Of a stretch of DNA of 43,700 nt, positions 17,602 to 24,037 are shown one piece after another. Origin of the DNA: Pseudomonadota bacterium. Its GTDB lineage: Bacteria > Pseudomonadota > Gammaproteobacteria > Burkholderiales > Thiobacillaceae. The position numbers and the translations under genes were made by a program. The DNA lies in NCBI GenBank assembly GCA_021826065.1, contig JAKADY010000026.1:1-43700 (forward strand), written 5' to 3'. The notes under the pieces were generated by a model, which worked only from the letters and a program-made list of their open reading frames with translations, was not told the origin of the DNA and searched no databases. Every line of letters begins with the position of its first letter. Positions within the stretch are counted from its first letter, which is position 1.

Positions 17602-17790
17602 TCAACCTTTCAGTGATGCTTGTTTGAGGATGCTGTTCAGTGTCCCTGGCGCGAGGTCGTCGCTTGGTTTGCCCGCGACGGTGACGCGCCCTGGTTTGAC
17701 AGGGTGCTTGAACTGGCGGTGGCTGCCCCGGGTTGCCACCAATAACCAGCCGTCTTTACGCAGAAGCTCCAGTATCTCACTGACTTTCAT
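17602..17790 (-). CDS. HicA family mRNA interferase toxin (hicA1), integron cassette
   Basis: A 62-residue HicA/YcfA protein: MKVSEILELLRKDGWLLVAT, then RGSHRQFKHP..PGRVTVAGKPSDDLAPGTLNSILKQA. It has the G-S-H catalytic-histidine motif in a small double-stranded-RNA-binding-like fold; family members cleave mRNA and slow growth until neutralised by HicB. All key residues appear intact and the partner hicB1 follows after 4 bases. The gene begins 32 bases downstream of attC2. Confidence 0.9.
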   Translation of the reverse strand: MKVSEILELLRKDGWLLVATRGSHRQFKHPVKPGRVTVAGKPSDDLAPGTLNSILKQASLKG

Positions 17791-17821
17791 GCGCTTAGTA
17801 TCCCATGAGCTCCCTTGCGAT

Positions 17822-17893
17822 GCCTAACGTCCAAGCTCAGGGGCGCGAGCCTGCGCAGCAGGCGAAGCGTCCCTTTGGAGCGAGGGGTTCGGC
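17822..17893 (-). other. Integron attC recombination site 2
   Basis: The core sites are GCCTAAC (17822-17828) and GTTCGGC (17887-17893), the latter with one departure from GTTRRRY. The outer left arm is nearly identical to attC1 (GTCCAAGCTCAGGGGCGCG in both), while the loop region differs. The site separates the hicB2/hicA2 cassette (upstream on the minus strand) from hicA1/hicB1. The length is 72 bases. Confidence 0.9.
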
Positions 17894-17918
17894 ATTGCGA
17901 GAAACATAAGAAGAAGCG

Positions 17919-18131
17919 CTACAAGTCTTCTGGCGTAATACCGGTGTGCTTGGCAATGCGCGCAAGCATCCGAGGGCCGATTTCTTCGTTGTCGTGAAAC
18001 GCGAAGACAACATCAGGCCACCCCTCGCGGGACAAGGTGCGGTGCGAACCGGATTGCCGCTTGACTTTCCACCCAAGGCCAAATAGCGCCGCAAGCAACC
18101 GCTTGGCCTTGATGGAAGGCCATTGGTTCAT
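17919..18131 (-). CDS. HicA family toxin (hicA2), uncoupled from its antitoxin by an insertion
   Basis: A 70-residue HicA: MNQWPSIKAKRLLAALFGLG, then WKVKRQSGSHRTLSREGWPD and FAFHDNEEIGPRMLARIAKH. The GSH catalytic motif is intact. Removing the 224-bp insertion upstream restores hicB2 ending ...SLPLAA with its TGA overlapping this ATG (ATGA), so the pair was originally translationally coupled. Now hicA2 lies 207 bases from the altered hicB2 stop and has no clear ribosome binding site other than GAGAGGAAG-like purines on the opposite strand. The stop lies 26 bases before attC2. Expression is probably reduced. Confidence 0.88.
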   Translation of the reverse strand: MNQWPSIKAKRLLAALFGLGWKVKRQSGSHRTLSREGWPDVVFAFHDNEEIGPRMLARIAKHTGITPEDL

Positions 18132-18157
18132 GCGGCGAGAGGAAGAGAGATATTGAT

Positions 18158-18381
18158 CCCAGATTGTCCATTAGACCGGCCTGTGCCTTGAGGCAGGTCA
18201 TGCCGAGTGCCAACGCTGCGTGTACCGAACCGGCTGTGTGAGCCACGCGGGCCTCGCTCGCCCCTGATCGGTCATCTCGCGCGCAACTTCTCGGCGAGGT
18301 GTTCAACCTCGCCTGCGACCGTCGCGCTCGCTTGACTTTCATGGGCTTCGCGCCTTCCCGCGTCCTAATGGACAATCTGGG
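18158..18381. mobile_element. 224-bp MITE-like insertion in hicB2 (family 2)
   Basis: The ends are perfect 17-bp inverted repeats, CCCAGATTGTCCATTAG and its complement. The element is flanked by the 5-bp direct repeat TTGAT (18153-18157 and 18382-18386), a target-site duplication. Excising it with one TTGAT rejoins hicB2 in frame to a normal C terminus and recreates an ATGA overlap with hicA2, which strongly supports insertion. It has no coding capacity, so it is non-autonomous. No transposase with these ends is in the window. Confidence 0.88.
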
Positions 18382-18566
18382 TTGATTGCGACGGGGCCTG
18401 ACTCGTTTTGCTCAAGGCGCTCTGCCATCGTACGGAGAGCGAGCGCTTCGACCTTTGCCATAGCTTCGTCAGCGGTCTTGCCATAGCACAAGACGCCAGG
18501 AAGCTGCGGAACTTCGGCGATCCAGCGGCCATCAATCTCTTCCTCGCATTCGATGCTGAAATTCAT
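18339..18566 (-). CDS. HicB family antitoxin (hicB2) with C terminus replaced by insertion
   Basis: From ATG 18566 (GGAG six bases before it): MNFSIECEEEIDGRWIAEVP, then QLPGVLCYGKTADEAMAKVE and ALALRTMAERLEQNESGPVAI. This is a normal short HicB. After residue ~61 the sequence enters the 224-bp insertion and ends NPDCPLGRGKARSP at 18339, instead of the reconstructed NISLPLAA. The core HicB fold is kept, so the antitoxin may still work, but coupling to hicA2 is lost. Gene order here is antitoxin then toxin, opposite to hicA1/hicB1. Confidence 0.85.
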   Translation of the reverse strand: MNFSIECEEEIDGRWIAEVPQLPGVLCYGKTADEAMAKVEALALRTMAERLEQNESGPVAINPDCPLGRGKARSP

Positions 18567-18619
18567 GACTGATCTCCGGTACGGCGTGAGCCGAATTGTA
18601 GCGCGCCATGACTGGTCGC

Positions 18620-18681
18620 GTCGAACGTTCAAGCTCCGGGCGCGCCGCTTGCGGCGCGTCCCCTGGAGCGCAGTGTTAGCC
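18620..18681 (-). other. Integron attC recombination site 3
   Basis: The core sites are GTCGAAC (18620-18626) and GTTAGCC (18675-18681). The inner arms are strong: GCTCCGGGCGCGCCGC pairs with GCGGCGCGTCCCCTGGAGC around a TT-centred loop. It is 62 bases, the shortest of the set. It lies 7 bases beyond the stop of the DUF2939 gene and 54 bases before hicB2, as expected between two cassettes read on the minus strand. Confidence 0.88.
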
Positions 18682-18688
18682 ATTGGCC

Positions 18689-19210
18689 TCACATGGGCAA
18701 CCGCAAGGCCGACAGCTTCCACGAAAACAGGCCATCACGATTGAAGACGAGGCCGAGAGGTTCTTCAGTAGTGCCCTTTTTCTTCACCGTCACTACGAAA
18801 CGGTCAAAGCTCTCGTAGGACATTGAAATATCAGCGTCTGAATCTGAGGGCTTCGTTTTCTCGGTGTTTTCGGTGAGCTGTGGCTTGTCACCTTTCATCA
18901 TCATTGCGAGGCTCTCCGGTGTTACAAGTGCGTCAATCATTGGATTGATTAAAGCGGCTGCCAGTGCACCGCCTAAAGCGGCGAACGGATTATCTTTCTC
19001 TTTCGTGACTTCCGAGGCAAGCTTGGCATTGAAGCTCGCCTTCAAGCTATCCTTGAGTGCCGGAAAATTAACGTAGCTAGACAGTTTGGCAGCATCTTTT
19101 GCTTCAGCAGCGGACTTCATTCCAATTACGGCGAGGTGCGGCGTGAAGTAGAACCATGTACTAAATGCAATCAAAATAAAGGCAAGGGAAAGTTTGATCT
19201 TAGTGCTCAT
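18689..19210 (-). CDS. DUF2939 domain protein, integron cassette
   Basis: A 173-residue protein with one N-terminal membrane helix (KLSLAFILIAFSTWFYFTP), then the DUF2939 core: AVIGMKSAAEAKDAAKLSSY, VNFPALKDSLKASF and ALVTPESLAMMMKG. A basic/acidic linker (TKPSDSDADISM) and a beta-rich tail end in SWKLSALRLPM. It is predicted to sit in the periplasm anchored to the inner membrane. GGGAG precedes the ATG. Base composition is visibly lower in GC than the flanking chromosome. It lies between a truncated attC (upstream) and attC3. Function unknown; I assign the family from the AAEA.D...Y.DFPALR-like pattern. Confidence 0.8.
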   Translation of the reverse strand: MSTKIKLSLAFILIAFSTWFYFTPHLAVIGMKSAAEAKDAAKLSSYVNFPALKDSLKASFNAKLASEVTKEKDNPFAALGGALAAALINPMIDALVTPESLAMMMKGDKPQLTENTEKTKPSDSDADISMSYESFDRFVVTVKKKGTTEEPLGLVFNRDGLFSWKLSALRLPM

Positions 19211-19229
19211 GTTAATACTCCCTAAAAAT

Positions 19230-19241
19230 GGCTAACGTCTA
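19230..19241 (-). other. Truncated attC site cut by IS1380-family element
   Basis: GGCTAACGTC at 19230-19239 matches the terminal core of the other attC sites (GCCTAACGTC in sites 1 and 2) and sits where the attC of a preceding cassette is expected. The rest of the site is replaced by the left end of the IS at 19242. It indicates the array once extended further. Confidence 0.65.
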
Positions 19242-20929
19242 CCTGAATCCGTGGTCGATCAAACTCAAACCTTTCCTGTGACCCTCTGGCACGATTTTTT
19301 CAGACGGATGGCCATACGATTCCTCTCGCCGATGGTCTTATCAGAGGAGAAACGATGTCCTTTCTCCTGAAAAATCGGCGCAGGAAGCGCGGTATTACGT
19401 CATTTTCCGTCTCCAAGACAAGTTGCTTCCTGCCGCGATCCCGGCATAGGGCGTTTCAATCGCGCACAACGCCGTTGTCATGGCGAAGCCGCTCGCAGCA
19501 ATCGATCCTGCAGCGCCACGAAGACCTTGACGTGATCGGCGAAGTTGCGACCGAAGTCGAGAATCAGGCGGCGGGCGTGCTCGACGAACTTCGCCGCCCG
19601 GTACATGATCTCCTGCAGCACGGTCTTAAGCCTTCTGCGCTTAGCCGGGTGACGGATCGGGGCGAACTTGCCCGTCAATCCCAACTGCCCGATCAGGCGC
19701 AGGCAGTTGTAGGCGAACGCCCCCAAGTGCAGGATCGCATCGTTGGTATCGAACTTGCCCGAGGGCAGGCGCTCCAGGTCAAGGTCGCTCTTGATCTCGG
19801 CGTGAAACTGCTCATGCGTGCCGTGATAGCGGTAATGCGCGATCACTTCCGCCGCCGGCAAGGTCGAGCTTGTCCACCAGCCGGCAAGCTCGATGTCCGG
19901 CACCAAGAGGTGTTGGCCCTTTCTGTCGATGGTGCGTTCGGTGACTTCGATGATGAGTCGGAAGGGGCGTCTATCCTTACCAAAGGCGCGCTCGACCTGG
20001 AGATCGAGCACACCCACCCGCTTGCCCGGTCGCACTTGCTGGAAGGCGCCGGCCTTCTCGGCCTGATCGACCCAAGCGGCCTTGTCCTGGCGTCGTGGGT
20101 TCCACTTCGTAATGAACTCAAGCCGGCGTCCTTCGGCGGCGAAAGCCTCGCGCTGCTGTGCCTTGGCAAAGAGCAGGCGCGCGCTGTCAAAACCACTGTC
20201 TTCGACCATCAGTACCGGCTTGTCCGGTGCAACCAGGCGCTTGATGCGGGGGAAGACCCGTTCATAGAAGTAGTGGCTCTCCAGCGCCGAATGATGCGTG
20301 CCCGCACGCAACTCAAAGCCCACGAGCCAACCTTCGCACCCCAGGTAGCTGGCAATCGGGCAGTAGCCATCCACACCCTGATAGGTGCGCCCCACCCATT
20401 CTTTCTTGGTGTCGGAGTTGTCCATCACGAAAGTGTCGATCTCGAAGCGCACGTACCCCTTGTACGGGGTGATGGGGGCTTGGGTACGTTCGATGAGCCG
20501 CAGCCACAGCTCGTCGGTCAGCTCCCGCAGCGCCTCGGCCTTGGCATCCAGACGTTGCCGCATCCAGGCGCTGCTCGGCACCTTGCCTATCCCCAGGGCT
20601 TGCTTGAAGAAGCGGTCATCCCGAAACGGCTCAATGGCGTCAAAGTCGCTCTTGCCCAGGCTCAACAATCCGACCATCGCCTTGACCAGATCGGAGCTCT
20701 TCATGCCTTGCGACACCGGCAGGCGCGGATCGATCACCGCTTCCACCTGCGCCGCCTCCAGGCATTGCCCGATCAACGCCAGGCCAGAGTAGGAGGTCAG
20801 GTTAAGCTTCGCAGATTGACGCACTTCAAATCGGGGCATGTTCGCTTTGGGTGAAGGATGGCGACACAATATTATCGCATAGAATCATTTGGTTATGATC
20901 GTTTTCAGGCTGACGGCCACGGATTCAGG
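19242..20929. mobile_element. IS1380-family insertion sequence
   Basis: A 1688-bp element bounded by inverted repeats CCTGAATCCGTGGTCG (19242-19257) and the complement of CCTGAATCCGTGGCCG (20914-20929), 15 of 16 matching. It encodes one full-length transposase. Size and CC-starting ends fit IS1380 elements, which usually make 4-5-bp target duplications. Here the flanks differ (left GTCTA, right TCACC), so the element is not a simple insertion: one side joins a broken attC, the other a broken DUF4143 gene. Deletion or recombination next to the IS is the likely reason. Confidence 0.88.
19478..20839 (-). CDS. IS1380 family transposase
   Basis: A 453-residue DDE transposase. The start MPRFEVRQSAKLNLTSYSGL is preferred over an ATG ten codons upstream because the family begins close to this. 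Catalytic acidic residues lie in EIDTFVMDNSD and MVEDSGFDSA, and the late glutamate is in the Y..H.G..EQ..AEIKSDL block typical of IS1380. The full family length is present with no internal stop, so it may be active. Confidence 0.93.
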   Translation of the reverse strand: MPRFEVRQSAKLNLTSYSGLALIGQCLEAAQVEAVIDPRLPVSQGMKSSDLVKAMVGLLSLGKSDFDAIEPFRDDRFFKQALGIGKVPSSAWMRQRLDAKAEALRELTDELWLRLIERTQAPITPYKGYVRFEIDTFVMDNSDTKKEWVGRTYQGVDGYCPIASYLGCEGWLVGFELRAGTHHSALESHYFYERVFPRIKRLVAPDKPVLMVEDSGFDSARLLFAKAQQREAFAAEGRRLEFITKWNPRRQDKAAWVDQAEKAGAFQQVRPGKRVGVLDLQVERAFGKDRRPFRLIIEVTERTIDRKGQHLLVPDIELAGWWTSSTLPAAEVIAHYRYHGTHEQFHAEIKSDLDLERLPSGKFDTNDAILHLGAFAYNCLRLIGQLGLTGKFAPIRHPAKRRRLKTVLQEIMYRAAKFVEHARRLILDFGRNFADHVKVFVALQDRLLRAASP

Positions 20930-21494
20930 TCACCAGCAAGGCGGTTTGCTGAACGTATCCGCGCTGGCGGGGGCGCTGGGCGTCAGTCATGGGCGGGTGG
21001 CGCGGGCGTTGGACGTTTTCGAACAGACCTTTTTGTTGCGCCGTCTGCCGCCTTTTTTCCGCAATGTGGGCAAGCGCCTGACCAAGTCACCGAAAGTCTA
21101 TCTGCGCGATACGGGGCTTTTGCATCATCTGCTCAACATCGGCTCGCTGGACGAGCTGGACGCGCATCCAATACGCGGCGCCAGCTGGGAAACTTTCGTC
21201 ATCGAGGACATGTTGCGTCGTGAGCGCCTGGTGCGGCCCTTCAGCCAGCCGTTCTTTTGGCGCACGGCGGCGGGTGCGGAGGTCGATTTGCTGTTCCAGC
21301 GCGGCGATTCGCTCAGCGCGATCGAGATCAAGGCCGGCGTGGGCACCTTGCGCCAGGCACGTTCCTTGGCCGGCGCACTGAACGATCTGGGGACATCGGC
21401 GGGCTGGATCGTCGATCAAGGCGGCGAGGAGGAAGCGCTCAATGCCCACGTGCGTCGGCGCGGCTTCGCTGTCGATCTTCAATGGCTGCCCTGA
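20930..21494 (+). pseudogene. DUF4143 ATPase-family protein, 5'-truncated by IS
   Basis: The frame entering from the IS edge reads HQQGGLLNVSALAGALGVSH, then RALDVFEQTFLLRRLPPFF, KSPKVYLRDTGLLHHLL, GASWETFVIEDML and EVDLLFQRGDSLSAIEIKAG. This is the C-terminal DUF4143 half of the widespread AAA+ ATPase/DUF4143 proteins, with a nuclease-like E-V-D-L...E-I-K motif. The N-terminal Walker A/B domain is missing. An ATG at 20889 lies inside the IS end and probably does not reflect a real start. The reading frame is intact to the stop. Confidence 0.85.
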
Positions 21495-21529
21495 GCCGGC
21501 ATGCCGTCCCACCCGCGCCGATTTTTGCG

Positions 21530-21805
21530 ATGAGTGATTCCGGTTTCGACAGCAAAACCTTTATCGCCACGCTGACCGAGGCGCCGGGCGTCTATCGGAT
21601 GCTCGCCGCCGACGGCACGGTGCTCTACGTCGGCAAGGCGAAGAATCTCAAGAAGCGTGTATCGAGCTACTTCCAGAAGAGCGATTTGAGCCCGCGCATC
21701 CGACTGATGCTGCAACAGGTGGCGGGGGTGGAGACGACGGCGACGCGCCCGGAAGCCGAGGCGTTGTCTTAGAGAACACGCTGATCAAGAAGCTCAAGCC
21801 ATAAT
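21530..21805 (+). pseudogene. uvrC: uvrC 5' fragment (GIY-YIG domain), frameshifted and truncated
   Basis: ATG 21530 begins MSDSGFDSKTFIATLTEAPG, VYRMLAADGTVLYVGKAKNL and KKRVSSYFQKSDLSPR, the N-terminal GIY-YIG nuclease domain of excinuclease subunit UvrC (3' incision in nucleotide excision repair). At about 21768 the frame breaks (EAEAL then stop); an adjacent frame continues LENTLIKKLKP and stops at 21802. Family length is ~600 residues, so only the first ~90 remain. Immediately after comes a MITE. Even with the MITE removed the next sequence is repeat B, not uvrC, so the gene was already broken before the MITE arrived. A functional uvrC presumably exists elsewhere. Confidence 0.85.
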
Positions 21806-22041
21806 CCTAAAAACTGCAGTTGACCGCTCTCATGGTTTCGTAACAGATTGCTGATGCAAGAGATTTTTGCCTTCGGTCATCCTCTCCCAGAGGGTGAACA
21901 CGCTCCGCGCCCGCCTTCGGTCTTGTACGCCCGTCTGGCTGCGTTGCTCCTCCTTGCAGGGGGCCACCCTGCGGCGTCGTCGCGCCTTGCCAGCCGGTCG
22001 TACAAGCCCGCTTTCGGGCGCGTTCAACTGCGGTTTTTAGG
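21806..22041. mobile_element. 236-bp MITE-like element (family 1), copy 1
   Basis: The ends are CCTAAAAACTGCAGTTGA and its near-complement TCAACTGCGGTTTTTAGG. The 5-bp direct repeat ATAAT flanks it (21801-21805, 22042-22046). Internal inverted stretches (CTTGTACG and CGTACAAG) allow a long foldback. It is closely similar over its whole length to the copy at 36450-36686. No open frame of note, so it is non-autonomous. Its ends do not match the IS1380 element nearby. Confidence 0.92.
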
Positions 22042-22049
22042 ATAATACC

Positions 22050-22227
22050 ACCCGACCGGACAGCCGGCCGGGGTGACCCTGCCGAGCGGCTGGCTCTGAC
22101 CCGGCCCGTAGCGGGTGCAACGCTGAACTCATGTCAGCCCCGAGTGGTCTAACGTAAGGTGCGCGCTCAATACCGGTGCGTGAGCATCGGTTGGTATTCT
22201 CTTGAAGCCGGCGGGATGGAGCCAAAC
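22050..22227 (+). repeat. Repeat A, copy 2
   Basis: A direct repeat of 16802-16977: 81-bp block at 22050-22130 and 33-bp block at 22193-22225. Here it lies between the MITE and the cytochrome b561 gene, ending about 50 bases before that start. The copies enclose about 5.1 kb of accessory DNA. The weakly conserved middle could hold promoter-like sequence (GGTATTCT) for the downstream operon, but this is unproven. Confidence 0.85.
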
Positions 22228-22278
22228 ACCTCACCCCTACCGCGCAGCGCCCGTAAAGAGACAAAGACCGGTCAGCCC

Positions 22279-22830
22279 ATGCCCATCGCCTATACCCGCA
22301 CCGCCATCGCCCTGCACTGGCTCGTCGCCGTCCTGATCCTGGCGGCCCTGCTCCTGGGTCTGGTCATGACCGAGATGCCGCTGTCGCCGCAGAAGCTCAA
22401 GTTCTATTCCTGGCACAAGTGGCTGGGGGTCACGGTGTTCCTGCTGGTCGTGCTGCGGCTCGCCTGGCGCGTCACCCACCGGCCGCCGCCGCTGCCCGCC
22501 AGCCTGCCGGCCTGGCAGCGGTCCGCCGCCGAGGCCACGCACTGGCTCATGTACGCCCTGATGCTGGCCATCCCCTTGAGCGGCTGGCTGATGAGCTCCG
22601 CCAAGGGCTTCCAGACCGTCTATCTGGGGGTGATCCCCATCCCCGACCTGCTGGCCAAGGACGAGGCCCTGGGCAACCTTCTGGACATCGTGCATCAAGT
22701 CCTCGCCTACGGCCTGATCGCCCTTCTCGTCGTGCATGTGGCTGCCGCCCTCAAGCACCACTGGGTGGACCGCGACGACGTGCTCACCCGCATGCTACCC
22801 TGGATCAAGCCGCGAAAGGATCAGGCATGA
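22279..22830 (+). CDS. Cytochrome b561 family protein
   Basis: A 183-residue four-helix membrane cytochrome. Haem-ligand histidines are visible in TAIALHWLVAV (helix 1), YSWHKWLG (helix 2), EATHWLMYALML (helix 3) and VVHVAAALKHHWVDRDDVL (helix 4). Family members pass electrons across or within the inner membrane and bind two b haems. The start MPIAYTRTAIALHWL at 22279 fits the family; the frame is open further upstream into the repeat. The stop overlaps the next gene's ATG (ATGA). In E. coli and others cybB-like genes sit beside yceI, as here. Confidence 0.92.
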   Translation: MPIAYTRTAIALHWLVAVLILAALLLGLVMTEMPLSPQKLKFYSWHKWLGVTVFLLVVLRLAWRVTHRPPPLPASLPAWQRSAAEATHWLMYALMLAIPLSGWLMSSAKGFQTVYLGVIPIPDLLAKDEALGNLLDIVHQVLAYGLIALLVVHVAAALKHHWVDRDDVLTRMLPWIKPRKDQA

Positions 22831-23429
22831 GATTGTTAACTCCGCTGCTGTTGCTCGGTCTTGCCCTGTTGCCGGGCGGGCCTGTGCTGGCCACCTCATA
22901 CGAACGCATCCTGACCGACCAGAGCCGCATCAGCTTCGTCTCGCGGCAGATGGGGGTGCCGGTGGAGGGCCAGTTCCGCCGCTTCAGCGGCCAGATCGCC
23001 TTCGACCCCGCCCGCCCTGAGGCGGCCAGCGCCCTGCTCACGGTGGAGCTCGCCAGCTTCGACATGGGCTCGCGCGAGGTCTACGACGAGGTGGTAAGCC
23101 GCAACTGGTTCGACGTGCGGCAGTTCCCCACCGCCCGCTTCGTCGCCACCGGCCTGCGGCATCTGGGCGGCGACCGCTATGAGGTGCGCGGGCAGATGAC
23201 GATCAAGGGTCGCACGCGCGACATCACGGTGCCCGTCACCTTCCGCCCGCAGGGCCGCACTGCGCTCCTGGAGGGCGGTTTTGCGCTGCGCCGGCTGGAC
23301 TATGGCATCGGCACCGGCCCCTGGGGCGACACCAGCGTCGTCGCCGACGAGGTGCAGGTGCGTTTCCGCCTGGTCGCCGCCGAGGCGGGCGTCGCACCCC
23401 CTGCCGCCCGGTCCGGCGGCAGGCCCTGA
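22827..23429 (+). CDS. YceI family periplasmic protein (first copy)
   Basis: A 200-residue protein with a signal peptide (LLTPLLLLGLALLPGGPVLA) and a lipocalin-like YceI barrel: TDQSRISFVSRQMGVPVEGQ, FRRFSGQIAFDP, then SREVYDEVVSRNWFDVRQFP and a terminal TSVVADEVQVRF. YceI proteins bind long isoprenoid-type lipids in the periplasm. It is coupled by a 4-base overlap to cytochrome b561. The insertion of EV between S and YDEVVS differs from the second copy. A proline/glycine-rich tail ends the protein. Confidence 0.9.
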   Translation: MRLLTPLLLLGLALLPGGPVLATSYERILTDQSRISFVSRQMGVPVEGQFRRFSGQIAFDPARPEAASALLTVELASFDMGSREVYDEVVSRNWFDVRQFPTARFVATGLRHLGGDRYEVRGQMTIKGRTRDITVPVTFRPQGRTALLEGGFALRRLDYGIGTGPWGDTSVVADEVQVRFRLVAAEAGVAPPAARSGGRP

Positions 23430-23463
23430 CATCCCCTCATTTTTTTCCACAGGAGGAAGACCC

Positions 23464-24033
23464 ATGCAAGCCATCGCCCTCATCGCCACCGCCACCCTGA
23501 TCGGCCTCTCGGCCCCGGCCCTGGCCGCCGACAGCTTCAACATCGACAGCCGCCACACCTTCCCGGTGTTCGAGGTGAACCACCTCGGCTTCTCCACCCA
23601 GCGCGGCCGCTTCAACAAGGTCACCGGCCGCATCACCCTGGACACGGCCGCACAGAAGGGCAGCGTCGAGGTAACGATCGACACCGCCTCCATCGACATG
23701 GGCCTGGAGGACTGGGACAAGCACATGAAGAACGAGGACTTCTTCAACGTCGAGAAATACCCGACCATGACCTTCAAGTCCGACAAGTTCGTCTTCCGCA
23801 AAGGCAAGCCCGCCGAGGTCCACGGTGAGCTCACCCTGCTGGGCGTGACCCGGCCGGTCAAGCTGGCAGTGAATTACTTCAACTGCGGCGTGCACCCCAT
23901 CAACAAGAAGGAGGTCTGCGGGGCCGACCTCACCACCCGGATCAAGCGCTCCGACTTCGGCATGACCAAGTTCCTGCCCGGCATCGGCGACGAGATCCGT
24001 ATCCACATCCCGGTCGAGGCCTTCAAGGAGTGA
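23464..24033 (+). CDS. YceI family periplasmic protein (second copy)
   Basis: A 189-residue YceI protein with signal peptide (MQAIALIATATLIGLSAPAL, AA cleavage) and the family signature IDSRHTFPVFEVNHLGFSTQ, GRFNKVTGRITLD, WDKHMKNEDFFNVEKYPTMT. AGGAGGA lies just before the ATG. It diverges clearly from the first copy, so it is an old duplicate or an independent acquisition. Two cysteines (NCGVH and EVCGADL) could form a disulphide. It belongs to the b561/YceI/YceI run, likely involved in isoprenoid-quinone or redox homeostasis by context. Confidence 0.93.
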   Translation: MQAIALIATATLIGLSAPALAADSFNIDSRHTFPVFEVNHLGFSTQRGRFNKVTGRITLDTAAQKGSVEVTIDTASIDMGLEDWDKHMKNEDFFNVEKYPTMTFKSDKFVFRKGKPAEVHGELTLLGVTRPVKLAVNYFNCGVHPINKKEVCGADLTTRIKRSDFGMTKFLPGIGDEIRIHIPVEAFKE

Positions 24034-24037
24034 GGCG

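Noticed and set aside
19355-20854. 499-codon plus-strand open frame opposite the IS1380 transposase
   Set aside because: Shadow of the transposase caused by codon bias; no recognisable motif.
19242-22041. IS1380 element as the source of the family 1 MITEs
   Set aside because: Ends differ: CCTGAATCCGTGG versus CCTAAAAACYGCAG.
16850-22260. Small minus-strand frames inside both repeat A copies (sharing PLRAGSEPAARQGHPGRLSGR-like ends)
   Set aside because: They exist only because the repeat is open in that frame; there is no start signal or family.
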